Source: Schistosoma haematobium
Lineage: Eukaryota; Platyhelminthes; Trematoda; Strigeidida; Schistosomatidae
Assembly (NCBI RefSeq): GCF_000699445.3
Contig: NC_067200.1
Coordinates: 12,237,256-12,301,255 of the forward strand
DNA: 64,000 bases
Reading direction: 5' to 3'
Shown here: piece after piece, positions 1 through 12,811 of the stretch
Position numbering within the stretch: the stretch's first letter is position 1
Layout: each line of letters starts with the position of its first letter
Position numbers and translations under genes: made by a program
Notes under the pieces: generated by a model
The model's database searches: none
Told to the model about the DNA's origin: nothing
Seen by the model: the letters and a program-made list of their open reading frames with translations, nothing else

Positions 1-2
1 TT

Positions 3-95
3 GAAATCATGAACCGATCAATGTTAAACCATAATCGAAAACCTGGAAGCACTGAACGGCCATTTCGTTCCAGTATGGGACTCGTCCTAATGCGT
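3..95 (-). repeat. Alpha repeat fragment (antisense)
   Basis: Contains GAAACGAAATGGCCG-type ribozyme 3' half on the minus strand (GAACGAAATGGCCGTTCAG) and the CTTCCAGG tail. The catalytic CTGANGA side is degraded to GGACGAG. Confidence 0.7.
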
Positions 96-885
96 TGGTG
101 TCTGATGAAGCCTTTGTACGGATTTAGAAAGCTCGTTTGGCTTTTGCCAACTTACGTTACTTATAGCGAAGGCGAGATATCCGTCTATCAATTAAGGGAC
201 GAGTATACTGCGCGGCAGTTCGTTCTGCTCTAATTTACGACTGCGGGACGTGGCCTTTAAGAGTAGAAGATATTCGTACGCTACAAATATTTGACCACAG
301 ATGTCTCAGAAATATTACTCGCATTTGCTGGGATCACCGTGTAAGTAGTAGTGAGGTTAGGTGTATGGTATTAGGGAATGATGGTAAATCAGTCGATGAG
401 GTTGTAAATCTTCATCAACGTATGTCTGAACACTGATTACCACGACGCGCAATGTTGACTAGCGTTGGGGATGGTTCTAAGAAATTTAGAGGCGGTCAAA
501 CCAAAACGTAGCAATAATCCATGAGGTCACTAACTTCTGACATAAGCCATATTGGTAGATACAGATTACTTGATTGAGGTGGCGTGATTATCGTAACCAA
601 TGGTTGGAGACTCTTGGTGACATGGTTCAGAATTGATCACAATGTTGTAGGTGTATACACTCTGTCTTTCCTTAAACTATGAGATTAAAATTGCTTCATA
701 TTTTTCTTTCTACCAAATAATTCTTTCTTCCTGTACTATATCCTTATACGCAATCCTTCTTTTATACAATACAACCATTGAAGTGACTACTTCTATGAAT
801 TTGGTGTTCATCTTGTGCTAATGAGGTGTGGCAACTTGGACGGATGCATATATGTGCCTGGTTCTACGTTGTAGCTGACTGACTG
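96..885 (+). mobile_element. LINE C fragment (3' portion of a LINE A relative)
   Basis: 5'-truncated copy whose conceptual C-terminus (CSALIYDCGTWPLRVEDIRTL, FDHRCLRNITRICWDH, SIDEVVNLHQRMS, then the GGQTKT and SHIGR blocks) parallels LINE A but is a distinct family. Stops and shifts are frequent. The 3' part ends in the recurring sequence 'ctacgttgtagctgactgactgag', interrupted here near 880. It abuts an antisense alpha-repeat fragment on the left. Confidence 0.8.
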
Positions 886-984
886 AGCACGGGACTCATC
901 AGGAGTGCACATTCACACGGGAGTCGAACCCACGTCCTTCGGTCTCTCGCGCGAACGTTAAGCCCCAAGACTACTGAGCTGGGA

Positions 985-1480
985 TCCGAAACTAATTGTT
1001 ACTCGTCAACAAAGTGCACCAGTATTCCTGGGGGAACTAATGCTCTCTGATAGATACGATCCCTCATTTTCCAACTTCAAAGTCACTGATGTTATCACTG
1101 AGCTATCCAATATGTGACTGTCTTCCCCTAAAACATTTATGTACTTACAAGTAGTTGGTATCTGAATGGCAACCAATGTCATGTTTGTCAAGTCCTTCTT
1201 GAGTTCTTATCAAATTCTACTGATCATGTTGCAATGTGACTACTAGTCTCAGTGACTCGACATCGCGAGCACTATATTGAGATTTAAGGTAGTGGTTGGG
1301 GGTAGTCGATAAGAAACTATGAGCTTAGGTTTCGTGCTATACGACACTCGTCACCTAGGTTAACCTGTAGTCCTGAGGGTACTGATGCTCCTTGGAGGAT
1401 TCGATCCTGTGTCACCCAGCCTCATATTCAGAACTGCTACCACCGGGCTATCCAGGGTCCAACTAACCACCTTTAGTAAG
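985..1480 (-). repeat. Two gamma repeat copies, antisense
   Basis: Copy 1, 985-1200: minus strand GTTGACGAG then lost. Copy 2, 1200-1480: minus strand ends GGTGACGAGTGTCGTATAG and CACGAAACC. Each has an antisense tRNA-like part. The intervening 'catgttgcaatgtgactac' block is the gamma 3' module, also at 56810. Confidence 0.75.
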
Positions 1481-1489
1481 TCAAACTTT

Positions 1490-3525
1490 TACTGCATATG
1501 TAACATGAGACTATACTTGGAAAATTAGTGCTCCCAGTGTTGAAAGATAGTGGATTAGAATTGAAAACTAAAATTTCTTTCAATTGTATTTTTAAATGCG
1601 AAAAAGATTAATAAACTAACTTGTGATGACTAGAATATCTACAGACAAATCAACTTAATCATTTTGAGTTATTTCATAGACATATATTTGTCTTTTTCAA
1701 TTATTCCCCTTTAACCTTGACCGTTTGCATAATAGTAAGTGTATATCTATCTACTTGCTTGTGTTTCTTACATCTAGTTTATAACTGAGTTACGTTTTAT
1801 ATTTTTTAAGGTCGGTGTAATGCTGAACTTGAGAGTTTTATATATTTGGTTGATCTTTTAGGGTTTTCATGCCGTTTGATATTCATATGCATGAAATATG
1901 CTTGTCCTAAATACAATTCGAAATCAATTTTTTATTTTTACATAATAACTTTATCAGTGAATATATTTCACTAACATCATGCAATGATTGTCATCATTAT
2001 TAGGATCAGCGCAAGTGTGAACTGTCCCTCAAAACACAATTATTCATGAGTGATCCAAAACATTATCGCCGTCATCATCATTATTATCATTTGAAAATAT
2101 ACAAGTTTTTTGCATGTAGACGCTCTCATTTCTTTACTCGTTTTTCAGCGGAACCATTAATTTTTCTTTATAAACAGAGTCCTATGCTCAGGGGACAATA
2201 TAGGTGATCAGGTTGAATGACTTCACCAGGTAATGTAATTAACACACATTCAATGTATATCCTTAAGTAGAGATTTGGAATTGTTAAGAATGAATAATCA
2301 TATAACTCAGTAATTTGGTTCCCTTATGACTTTTTCCAACGTAAAAAGTGATGTGGAAATAATTAATTAAATTCTCAAAATTTACACCGAGAAATGGAAG
2401 CTTTCTGTGGGTTGTTGATAAGAGAATTGTTTTTTTTTTCAATTATCGGTTAATTTTGAACTATACTATAGGACAAGCCTTGAACAATGTTGATAATATA
2501 TAATCTTGTATCTTTTAAAGCTATTTAAGAGTTTATCCAATTCAGGGTTACCATACTAGACAAGTAACAAGGCCTATGTTGTAGTTTCTGATCACTGATC
2601 GGGATCACATGCTATTAGACTCGACCAGGATTCAATTTCCAATTTTGCTGTATGTCTCGTCTGGTATTTCTCTTATAGTCCAGCGTCCTAGACTAGACCA
2701 ATTATACGTACGGTAAGCACCGTTAAACTTTAGCCGATGCCGGATAAGCTCCCACTGGTCCGCTGTATTCAAGCTGTTCCTAATCTTTGCATAGATTTCA
2801 AATAGAGGTTACTAGTCAGCTCCTATCATTATTATGTTATAAACACACCTGGGTTTATGTAAGCTCATATCGGATTACATCGTGTCATAAAACGAAAAAT
2901 CACAAATATACAAAATTGAGACGAAAATAGCTGGTGAATGGAGCAAGTTGCGAGTAACCGATTCACAGTAAAATACGACAGTATAATGATGGTTATTGGA
3001 TTAAACGAAAGCTTAAGATAAACGCGATATATAAGTATTGTAATCCAGTTACTTAGTAATTATATATTATATATATATAATAGTGAACTATAAATTAGCT
3101 CTAAGCTTTATCATTTCTTCAATTTTCGTCTTAATATATCAACCTAAACTATCAGTCTGGTTTTGCGAATTTTATTGATTTTTCTGAATCAACATTCGGG
3201 TTTTAATATAGTAGAAATGTAGCTACGGAAACATATTTACCTGGCTACAATTAGGCTTCTTTCTGGATCCTTTCACAGAGATAACAGTCAGTTAGTCAGT
3301 CATCTACAACGTAAGACGAGGTACATATATGCATCAGTCTAAGTTGCCATACCTCATTAACGCAATAAGATGAACATCGAATTTATAGAAGCAGTTACTT
3401 TATTGTTAGTAATATATGTAAATAAAGATTGCACATAAATATGTGATACAGGGAGAAAGAATTAGTTGGTAAAAAGGAAGATATAAAGTAATTTTGACTT
3501 CATAGTTTAAGTCTCACCAGCCCAT
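1490..3525. other. AT-rich DNA without recognised gene
   Basis: No coding signal. 2545-2900 is less AT-rich than the rest and holds no feature I could identify. 3290-3350 holds a LINE C-type 3' end ('acagtcagttagtcagtcat', 'catacctcattaacgc') on the minus strand. Confidence 0.6.
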
Positions 3526-3529
3526 ATGG

Positions 3530-4375
3530 TCTGGCGTGTGACGAAATCTCAGCATGGATACAGAAGGCTCGACTAGCTTTTGTCAACCTGCGTCAATTAT
3601 GGCGTAGGTGAGATATCCGTCTAACAACCAAAGGATGGGTTTACTGCGCAGCAGTTCGTTCCGTCCTACTTTATTGCAGTGAAAGATGGCCGGTAAGAGC
3701 AGAGGATCTTCGTAAGTTACTAGTATTGGACCATAGATGTCTTCGAAACATTGTTCGTATATCCTGGGACCACTGAGTAAGTAACTCAGTTGTTAGGAAA
3801 CAGGTACTAGGTAAGGATGGCAAACCAATTGATGAAGTGGTGAAACTTCATCACGAGATGGCTGGGACACGTGTTACGTATGCCGAACCACCGACTGCCT
3901 CGACGTGCGATGTTTTCTAGTGTAGAACTAGGTTGGAAGAAAGCTAGGGGCGGCCAGACCAAAACATGGCACAAGCCTATGAAGTCACTGACAAGTGGAA
4001 TGAGCCATGTTGGTAAGTGTAGACTACCTGATTGGAGACCGCGAGATGATAGCCACCGATGGTTAGAAACCCTGAACGACATGGCTGACAGTCGTTTGCA
4101 ATGGTGTGCGCAGGTACATCCACTCTGTGTTCTCCCAAATTCTAATCTTCTGAATTCCTCATGTCCTTTATTTTCTTTCCAAATTTATTTCACTGGATTA
4201 TACTCCTTGATTAACATCTTCAAACTTTAATGTTTCCGATTACTGCTTATACTCTTACTACCTCTACCACTACGGAATTTGGATCGATAACTGCATCTCT
4301 GTGCTAATGTGGTATGGCAACTCGAACTGATGTACCTACGTACGAAGTTCCACGTTGTTACTGACTGACTGAATT
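3530..4375 (+). mobile_element. LINE C fragment with a readable C-terminal stretch
   Basis: Begins in 'tgacgaaatctcagc' coding sequence (AVRSVLLYCSERWPVRAEDLRKL then LDHRCLRNIVRISWDH). 3871-4230 reads LRMPNHRLPRRAMFSSVELGWKK...SLTSGMSHVGKCRLPDWRPRD, the LINE C tail, then 3' UTR ending at 'gttactgactgactgaa'. 5'-truncated by the usual LINE mechanism. Confidence 0.85.
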
Positions 4376-5159
4376 ACACATGATGTGATTTGTCTGAGGC
4401 TTCACTGTGAACACCATGACAAAATCTCATTGATTTATGTATAATCATCATAAAAAGCAGTAAACATTTGTCAATTTTCACGCGCATTTTTACTCGTTGA
4501 TAATTAAACGTATTTTTCTTAGCAACTTCAAAATTCTGACCACTTTAAGCCTTTTCATAGTGAAATAGGATTAATGTCACTCATTTCAAGATTCTCACAA
4601 ACAGAAATAAAACCGTTTCATCAATTTCGAATCGGCTCGCCCTGTTATTACACTTAATTAAACATAGAATGAGTTAATCATTCTATTTGTAATTCAAGAA
4701 TCTTACGATGCGAGAAATAAAATATGTAGCTCTTTTTAAGTAGATGAAAGGGACCAACCTATTGGAGCAAAATCGATGTAATGGAGATCCAAGTTTAAAT
4801 TTTTGGTTCCAGTTTCTTTAAAAATCATTCCAACATATTATTTTCAGATCGATTTCTTCAACCGATTGTGTACTATGAATTCCATATTGTGTTAAATAAT
4901 ATGATATTTCATAAAACCATTAATAATAAATGGTTAACGTCCATTTTAATCATTTCCAAGTTTTAACAAAACTTTTATATTACGTGATATACTACTTACA
5001 AGTAAAAAAGTATATTGAACAGAGATAGTTTACATGTTTAAATCACGAAATTATATTTCAATATATTTAGCGATAGTATATATCTTTATATATAAAATAC
5101 ACAGGATGGAAATGAATAAAGTCTTACATTTTAGCAAATCTAACTTTTTTTCTCTTGTA

Positions 5160-5550
5160 ATACACTCTATTACATGGAGTGAGACATGGACATTGAAAGT
5201 AAACGACACTCATGGGATGCAGGTTTTCATCCATAGGTGTTTGCACTCATCGTGGAAAGATCTAGTGAACGACGTTCATATTAGACATAAAATACTTGGT
5301 AAAGGTCCAAAATCTATTGGTGAGTTAGTGAAGCTTCACCTAATGAGACGGTTAAGAAGCGTATTACGTTCGCCTAATGAACTCTTACCTGGACATTCGA
5401 TGTTTCCTGGTGTAGGGGCAGGTTGGATGTAAGTTAATAGTGGCCCTAATCTGGTAGAGACTAATTGGTTGAAGTATAAACGATAGAGACAATCAGTGTT
5501 TGGAAAATTTGAGTGACATTTCTCAGAATCATGTAAAACGGCCCAATTCT
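5160..5550 (+). mobile_element. Degenerate LINE C fragment
   Basis: 5034-5432 reads SETWTLKVNDTHGMQVFIHRCL...LGKGPKSIGELVKLHLMRRL and ELLPGHSMFPGVGAGWM. These align to the WPLR.ED...DHRCL and RLPRRAM...GWK blocks of LINE C. Much older than neighbouring copies. Confidence 0.65.
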
Positions 5551-5579
5551 ATGTACTTTTTATCTTGTCCAAATACCTT

Positions 5580-7110
5580 TTTTCCATATAAACAGTAAAA
5601 TTTACAATCGTATCGTGAGTTATTATGATTGACAATTACGAACTATTATATGGCCTTATGTGACCTTTGCATGTCTAATTGTAACGTTATTGTTTACATT
5701 GTATATATTTATAAATAATCAATCCTGACCGTTCCACTTACATGTTATTCTACCATGGTCTCATGACTTCTTCTTCTTCATACTTTTCTTTTTTTACAGC
5801 TATCTGCTTCCCCTTTCATCTTCTCCATAAACCTTCTACTTCCAATTGGTTTATTTTGGATTTTGATTACATTTCATCTCAATTTCAATATTTTATCTTA
5901 TCATACTGAGCCATCTTTTCTCAATGATAATTTCTCTATCTTTGTAATAAACATTTAAGCCATTATCAATAAAACTATTAGTTTCCCTGGTTAAAATATT
6001 CTAAAATATCTTTGCTTATTCTACCTCACGGTGACCGTGTTAATTAAATATATCTAAGACTATACAGCTTTGAAAATGAATTCGCCGAAAAGAGAACTCT
6101 TCGCTGAACCAATCTTTCTTATTTGAATATTTATTTATCTCGGGTTCTCTATATGAATGAATATGATCACCAAGCTTAATCTATTCAGTCTATTTGTATA
6201 TAAATGGATTAAGGAAACTTTTCCAGAATACTTGATATTTGGCCTATATCACCACTGTTACACAATAGGGATTATTCTTCGTATACTACACGAAGTTAAT
6301 TGGAGAATTGTATTTCATCATCATTAATGTTTATAGAGCCATTAAACAGTCTCTTGACTGACTTCGAATTTCAGTATTCTTTCATAAATACCTTCTAGTC
6401 TGTTTTTTAGAACCATATTCCAAATGTTTTTTTCTTTCTCAATTTGATTGTTACTATACTATTGCAATCTCTTCTAATAAACATTTTTAAAAATTTCGTT
6501 TTGTCTCTATTGTATGGCAACTTGAAAACTAATACACATCTTTACCAGGCTCTAAGTTATTAATAACTAACTGGTTGGACAAACTTACGGAAGGAGGCAT
6601 CGCGACTGAAGATTATGAGTAGTAATACTCTTAAACCGAAAATTTCTGAAATTTGAGGACACTAGTTGTTCATTGTAGTGTCGGTTGCTTTATCGAGCCC
6701 ATATTAGGCTACTCTAGTTTTTCTGGATAGATCAATCTATTCATTCTACCCAAGCGACATTTTCACTCTGTCACTTATTCGCTTATCAACCCTGTCTGTT
6801 TTTATGGATGCGTATGTGTTTATATTTCTTATCCTACTCATCACTTGTCTGTAATTTATTTTTGTCTGACTATAAATATCGATTCATTCTTGATTAAATC
6901 GAGTTAGCTCACATGCTTTCTACTCTGGATATCATTTCGTTTCGCTTCTCTCTATCCTCTTCGCTTCCTTCGCTCCATCTCTCAGATTGTCTGTTCCGAT
7001 CAAAGTTTGTGGAAAATTTATGTATTCAAAAATTCATTCTCGTATTTAAATTATTGAAATTCCGTTATTCATTAATGCTAGGTTCGGCGACATGTACGTT
7101 TCGACAACAA
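5580..7110. other. AT-rich DNA without recognised gene
   Basis: No motif-bearing ORF, RNA gene or clear repeat copy seen. Confidence 0.55.
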
Positions 7111-7119
7111 TCATCCTAC

Positions 7120-7535
7120 AATATAACTGATCAGTCAGTCAGTCAGCCACAACGTAGGACCAGGCACATATATGCATCCGTCCAAGTTGCCACACCTCAT
7201 TGGCACAAGATAAACACCAAATTCATAGAAGTAGTCACTTCAATGGTTGTAATGTATAAAAGAAGGATTGCGTATAAGGATATAGTACAGGAAGAAAGAA
7301 TTATTTGGTAGAAAAAAATATATATAAACCAATTTTAATCTCACATTTTAAGGGAAGACAGAGAGTGTATACACCTACACCATTGTGATCAATTCTGAAC
7401 CATGTCACCAAGAGTCTCCAACCATTGGTTAGGATAATCACGCCACCTCAATCAAGTAATCTGTATCTACCAATATGGCTTATGTCAGAAGTTAGTGACC
7501 TTATGGATTAATGCTGTTTTTTAGTTTGGCCGCTG
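7120..7535 (-). mobile_element. LINE C 3' fragment, nearly identical to the copy at 45990
   Basis: Antisense 3' UTR and C-terminal coding tail of LINE C. The 3' end reads as a (CAGT)n stretch at 7129-7145 on the + strand. Long runs match 46070-46390. 5'-truncated near 7535, next to an alpha palindrome. Confidence 0.8.
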
Positions 7536-7592
7536 TATAACTAACTCAACAAACTAATCAGAAGGAGTTTGTGGAGATTTTTAGAAATTTCA

Positions 7593-7810
7593 CAGATTGA
7601 AATCGTGAGTCGATTGAAGCTAGACCACCATGGAAAACCTGGAAGCACTGGACGGCCGTTTCGTCCAAGTATGGGATTACTCGAATCCCGCGGGGTGCGG
7701 GGTAGTGGATGCGCACTGCTGAGGAGTCCCATACTTGGACGAAACGGCCGTTCAGTGCTTTCAGGTTTTCCATGGTGGTCTAGCTTCAACTGACTCATGA
7801 TTTCAATCTG
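7593..7810. repeat. Alpha repeat collapsed to a near-perfect palindrome
   Basis: Arms 7593-7676 and 7727-7810 are inverted copies, 84 nt each with about 5 mismatches. They are separated by a 50-nt loop holding a tRNA-like scrap (TCGAATCCCGCGG). The right arm carries an intact hammerhead core (7713-7758 overlaps the loop/arm). Confidence 0.88.
7713..7758 (+). ncRNA. Hammerhead ribozyme, alpha type, core intact
   Basis: Stem I GCACTG (7713-7718) pairs perfectly with CAGTGC (7753-7758). Core CTGAGGA (7719-7725), stem II GTCC...GGAC (7726-7740), GAAA (7741-7744), short self-complementary stem III CGGCCG, cleavage triplet GTT (consensus GTC; still the NUH type). Short stem III suggests dimeric action. 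Confidence 0.82.
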
Positions 7811-7814
7811 TAAT

Positions 7815-9110
7815 AAGACAGTAACCGATTCTCCCTCTAAACAAATATTTCTCTGAATCCGTATAACTTTCTGTTTACATTTTGAAAATCCTTTTTAGTA
7901 TCACAAAAAGGAACAAATAAAGAATGACACTTTTTTTCTTTTTTTTAAAAAGAACATACAACTAACAATATATAATTATTCATAGAGAATGATAGAATAG
8001 AAAGGAGAAGGGGAAACATATAAGAAACTACTTATAATTCTCTCTCGTATATTTATCGGACAGTTTGTTTATTTGTTTATGTATTTATACTTCTTTTGCA
8101 TTTCTTTGTATCACTGATATTCAACACTTATGTTTATTACAAATATTGATATCAAAGAAATAAAGGTGGATTCATCAATATTTGTAATATGTACATGTAT
8201 ATAAATATCTTATTTGAAAGTAGTCATGGCAACAATGAACTCATAATCAACTTTTGTTTAAATTATTCACTTAATTCATCATATGATAGATACACTGAAT
8301 TGTTTACAAAATATCGGTCATGTGTTAAAATTTTTATTATTATCAGTGAAAGTAAACAAATCCTACTCTTGTATAGAGAACTCTTCTTATTAAACATGTG
8401 TATCCGTTAGATATTAAAAGGAATAGTTAAGGTATTAGGGTTTCCAGTTGTCCCATAGTAAATTCTATTTCTTAAACCATTGAGAGTTCTTCTATCTAAT
8501 ATAATATAATGAATATGAACTTAAATAGGATGAGAGTCTGTCGTACAATAACACTTCAACATTAGTGTAGAAAGTGAGGACGATACTTTCAGGATAACTT
8601 TATATTCCACACAGAAATTAGATTTGAAAATAAATGACATGGTTTTCTAGTAACATTCAATGATGTTGGGTATATAATGAAAAGAACTAGAAGTGATAAC
8701 AATCAACCTGGTAATAACAAGTGTTATTGCAGATATATGAATTAGGCAAATGTCATTGAGGTTATCCTTTGAAAAAAAAACTAACAATAACAAAAAATGA
8801 TATAACCTGATCTTTTCTTTTTAGTATCTTTGATATATTACTGGAAAATGAAAGTGAAGTTAGAAAGAACGCTTTAAGGTCATTTTAAGAGCTGTTTAAT
8901 TCCGTATACATGCTTTACTCTTTCTTCGGCTATAGATAAACTAATACGGATTACCAAGTTTATCACCATAGCACTTTTTGTACAGGAGACATTCTATTGT
9001 TGTGTATGATAAATATTTTGATGTCATTTAGAGTTTGGTTGGACTTAACACTATGGAAATCTTATCAAACTAACCTATAATTTAGATTAAATAAAACTAT
9101 TAGTTTTTGA
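7815..9110. other. AT-rich DNA without recognised gene
   Basis: Low-complexity A/T runs. Short ORFs have no domain signal. Confidence 0.55.
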
Positions 9111-9111
9111 G

Positions 9112-9165
9112 ATGGAGGAGATGATTTATATTTCAGGTGGATGATTTTGATGGAGTTTTGTTCTC
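9112..9165 (-). repeat. Short copy of the 41702 repeat
   Basis: 'gatggaggagatgattt...' to 'gatggagttttgttctctgagct' is colinear with 41700-41762. The second hairpin arm is absent. Confidence 0.5.
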
Positions 9166-9169
9166 TGAG

Positions 9170-10240
9170 CTATTAGTTAATAGATAGCACAACGGAATAG
9201 AGTTTTACTTTTGTTTTCTAAACTTTTCTTCATTACACTATATGTGTTTCTTATTGATGTTTGTATTTACCAAAATTCACATTGACTAAGCTCTATATGC
9301 AACTAAAAATATCAGACGAATGATGGAAACAGTAATAATATACATTCAGTTTTATTGATTAGTATAAAAGTCAAATGAGGCAGTTCTTCATTCTGTCACA
9401 AAGAAAAATGTTTACATTACTCTACCACAAAGATCAAGACTTAGCAGCATAATTTTCGTTACACTAAGGTGATCGGATTTTACTAGTCACAGTTTCTCAC
9501 TAGAACTCTTGGAAAGAGAATTTGTAGAGATTGTTAAATGTTCATCAACGAATCAAATTTAGATCGTAAGCTCAATCTCTGATGGGTTCTTGGATATGTA
9601 TAGTTGAAGAGTTCCATATTAAGACTAAACAACCGTCCATTATTTCTTGATTATCAGTGATATCAGGAGAAAAGGTATTGTTTACTGGCATTTTGATATC
9701 GATTCTACGGACGTTTATATTATTCATGTATTTCACAAATGTATCATGTTTTTCATGTCAACTTTATCATTCCATTACTTCTTTACGAAAATGTAGCGAT
9801 TATTCATAAAGTGATTCATTGAGTATAATTTTCGAATAAATATTGAAGATAGGACCATAATTTGTGAATAAACTAATGAGATATAAGATAGCGACTCTTG
9901 TTTTTTTTTTGTAGAAGAAAATTCATTCGTTCACATGACCAAATAACATCTCGGTATTATCACTAATGTCAATTCACGATGAATATTCTGACCATAATTC
10001 GTAGCCTTAAATTTTAACTGTAACATTGTACACCAATTTGTAACCTTATTTCAACTCTTGTAAGTGGTTGAGGTTTCGCAAGGTCGCTCAAGTGTCACTG
10101 AAAGACCGTTCACAAATTATAATCTCACCATGGTTTACAGACAAACATTTAAATGTCTATTTAAAAAAAAAACGTATGGATTCATTTTTTATTAGCAATG
10201 ATAAACGTCATGACTATTCCACAATCTTCTTTTATGTCTG
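9170..10240. other. AT-rich DNA without recognised gene
   Basis: Nothing recognised on either strand. Confidence 0.55.
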
Positions 10241-10490
10241 TATGTTAGGCGGTTGGAGGTAGTTGGTAGTAAATTCTGGGACTAGGTTTAATGATAATTG
10301 GTACTGGTCAACATGGAGTACCTGTAATCTTTAAGGAACTTATGCTTCCTGCGAGAGTCAAAATTAAATCATCCAGCTTCACAGTTTAAGATGTTACAAA
10401 CATGCTAATCTATTTGTGACTGACATTCTGTAGGAGTGAGATTTTTGCAACTGATCGATCAATGAGTAGTGACCAACTACATCTTTGTCT
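10240..10490 (-). repeat. Gamma repeat, antisense, degenerate
   Basis: 'gttggaggtagttggtag', 'gtacctgtaatctttaagg', 'catccagcttcacag' and the tail 'gactgacattctgtagg' match the 20395 copy in order. Ribozyme core lost. Confidence 0.7.
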
Positions 10491-10599
10491 AATCTTTTTA
10501 ATGTTGATCGAATTCTGTTAATATTTTTTTAGGATGACGGAATTCAAAATGTGTGAATATATCTGATTGACTGAATGAAAAATAATTTGATATAAAACT

Positions 10600-10745
10600 T
10601 TTATCAGTACGGGGATTTATGGAAATTGTAGTATTTTCACAGTTGAAATCATGAGTCGATCTAAGCGACACTATCACTGGAAACCTGTAAGTGCTGCACG
10701 ACCGTTTCATCCTAGTATGAGACTCCTCAGCAGTGTGCATTCATA
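10600..10745 (-). repeat. Alpha repeat, antisense
   Basis: Ribozyme on the minus strand: CTGAGGA, stem II and GAAA present, but the cleavage site reads GTG instead of GTC, predicted inactive. Left edge carries the family's 'ggggatttatggaaattgtag' flank. Confidence 0.8.
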
Positions 10746-10959
10746 AAATTTTTAATCAAATAGAATCCTAGTTTTGTTCTCATAATGTTAATGTAACAGC
10801 TGTGCGTCTCTGCTTATAACGCTTATGATTTATGGCAATGTCGAGGCAATCCGCACAGGATGCACATATGCTAATAAGAGACTGACCAACTGCATTCCTA
10901 AACGTCAATGAGCAGATTCAAGCAAACAATAAAAAAGGAATTAAAACTTCGCCCCATTA

Positions 10960-11165
10960 CATAAGCTAGTGGCTATCTGGACCCAATCGCTAAATGGATA
11001 ACGTGATGGCGTTTGAGGCGAACGGTACAGGGTTCGAGTACCGGAGTGAACATCAACTCACATGTAGGTATATCTAGCAGTCGAGTTCCAAATATGACGA
11101 AACGCGCGTTCTGGATTCCACTGCTAACCACCATCCATCTCTGCTTATGATAAATTAGTTCTACC
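10960..11165 (+). repeat. Beta repeat, sense, mutated ribozyme
   Basis: tRNA-like part with box-B-like GGTTCGAGT at about 11033, then GTAGGTATATCTAGCAGTCG...GACGAAACGCGCG. CTGACGA reads CAGTCGA, so inactive; GAAA, stem III and the CTGGATTCCACTGC end are intact. Confidence 0.8.
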
Positions 11166-11169
11166 TGCC

Positions 11170-11620
11170 TGATTTCTCGTTCACTACAATATAGTTTGTT
11201 TATACATTTGATAAAATGTTGAAAAATTAAATTTACAACATAAAGAAGATGAAATTCACCCTTATTAAACAGTGGTGAATAGCTTTGTATTAAGCCTTAA
11301 TTGTTCTGTGATTTCTATTCAATTGATTTATCCAAATTGAAGTCGATTAAAGGATAGTGAACATATGATATTAGGGTCCAGTGAACAAATTACATTATCA
11401 TTTAGTAAAATAAAGTTTTTGAGGGACCTTACTATCGAAATTCATATAATGACACGTTGTACTATGCAACTGTAAAGGACAACATGGTAAATGGTAGACA
11501 ATCATGTATTTGAATCTTAACTACAATACACTAGAGCAATGTATCCTAAAATCCAGGATTATCATTTATTTTAAAGTGAATGTTAGCCAATGAGCCATAA
11601 GATAATTTTCTCGTGCAAAA
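11170..11620. other. AT-rich DNA without recognised gene
   Basis: 11180-11200 resembles the edge of a D-family repeat ('ttctcgttcactacaata'). The rest shows nothing. Confidence 0.5.
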
Positions 11621-11624
11621 TAGC

Positions 11625-11957
11625 CCCTAAATGCCCTGGTATGACTGAGGGTGGAGAGAGTCCGTTCTCCCTCGAGAAATGCTCTCACATCGCCACGCGC
11701 ATACAGTCACTGCCAAGAAACTACTACTCACTGCATTCTCGCGGCAGGGGTGTCTTTTACGAAATTGAGAGGACGAAGAGCGAATGTCCGGCTCTGTAAC
11801 CAAGTTAGTGGATATGGAGGATCCACCTAAGGGAGTCGGAAAACCCTGATTCCACACCAATAGTGTACATGGTCTCCAGGATCTTGAGGGAATAAATGGC
11901 GTATGAATCAATCGTTGAACACCGGCTACCATGGGACTGCATCTTCTGACGTTAGAC
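11625..11957 (+). mobile_element. LINE A-derived short element, 3'-truncated
   Basis: Starts with CCCTAAATGCCCTGG, the shared 5' end of this short family. It runs through 'gaccaccggctaccatggg'-type sequence to 'ctgcatcttctgacg' at about 11957. The 3' tail is missing. The ORF on either strand is incidental. Confidence 0.75.
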
Positions 11958-11959
11958 AA

Positions 11960-12566
11960 TAAGCTAGTAAAAATCTCTCTTTGGACTTCAGTAAGAATAG
12001 AATAAAGTCTATGTGCAGTTATGTTCCATTGTTTTTGGTTCATGTTAACCGTGGGGCTGATAAAATAATTCATCTTTTACCACCATTTCCAAACAATCCT
12101 CACACAACTCTTTTAGACTACAAGAATTCAAGCCAACAACTCCTATCTTTATATTTGAAAGTAAGTTGTGATAATTTTATTCCTTACAATTTTTACGCTT
12201 AAAATTTAATTATTCAAACACTTTATCCTTCAATATTTAGGGGTAATAATTAAAATCATGCAATTAAAGCGGTGTAAGCTACCAGTCCTCTTTCACAAAT
12301 GATTAAGTTATATTGTTTGGTCAGTTTGATGATAATGGTACAACTACAAGTATTCTAACACTAGAAAAATTGATACCGTTCACCTACGCATATATGAACA
12401 TAGATTAATAATGGGGTGATATGTATATATACAAATAATCATAAGTTTGAATACGTTTGGCGGAACGTTAAGATTTCAGATCATAGGAACTCTAAGAATT
12501 TCTAGAAATATGGGGTTTAGATCAATTAACAATCAACATACATAACGACACTGATCCAATCTATCA
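11960..12566. other. AT-rich DNA without recognised gene
   Basis: Between a truncated LINE A-derived element and LINE A. No gene seen. Confidence 0.5.
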
Positions 12567-12577
12567 GCTTATACAAA
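12567..12577. repeat. Target-site duplication of LINE A (3' side)
   Basis: GCTTATACAAA is identical to 16299-16309. The flanking bases differ at both ends, so the duplication is 11 bp. Confidence 0.85.
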
Positions 12578-12811
12578 TTTTTATTTATTTATTTGGACAC
12601 ATGAATATTGGTACAAGAGAGCGCCAATATATATGCGCCACATAAAACAATGAAAATTCGAGAGGAATACAAAGAAAAAAAAGCTAAGGAGCGCAACAAA
12701 AAAAGAGAGAACAATAACGAAGAGATTGGTGTAAGGTAATGTGCTAGTAATCAGGGAACGCAAAGGTACAATCGGAAGAAATCTTTCAGGTAAGGGAGAC
12801 AGAACCACATT

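Noticed and set aside
7541..7798. ORFs on both strands with similar sequence
   Set aside because: Produced by the palindromic alpha repeat.
11627..12073. 148-residue minus-strand ORF
   Set aside because: Antisense to the LINE A-derived 5' UTR element; similar ORFs at 23596 and 42396 have the same cause.
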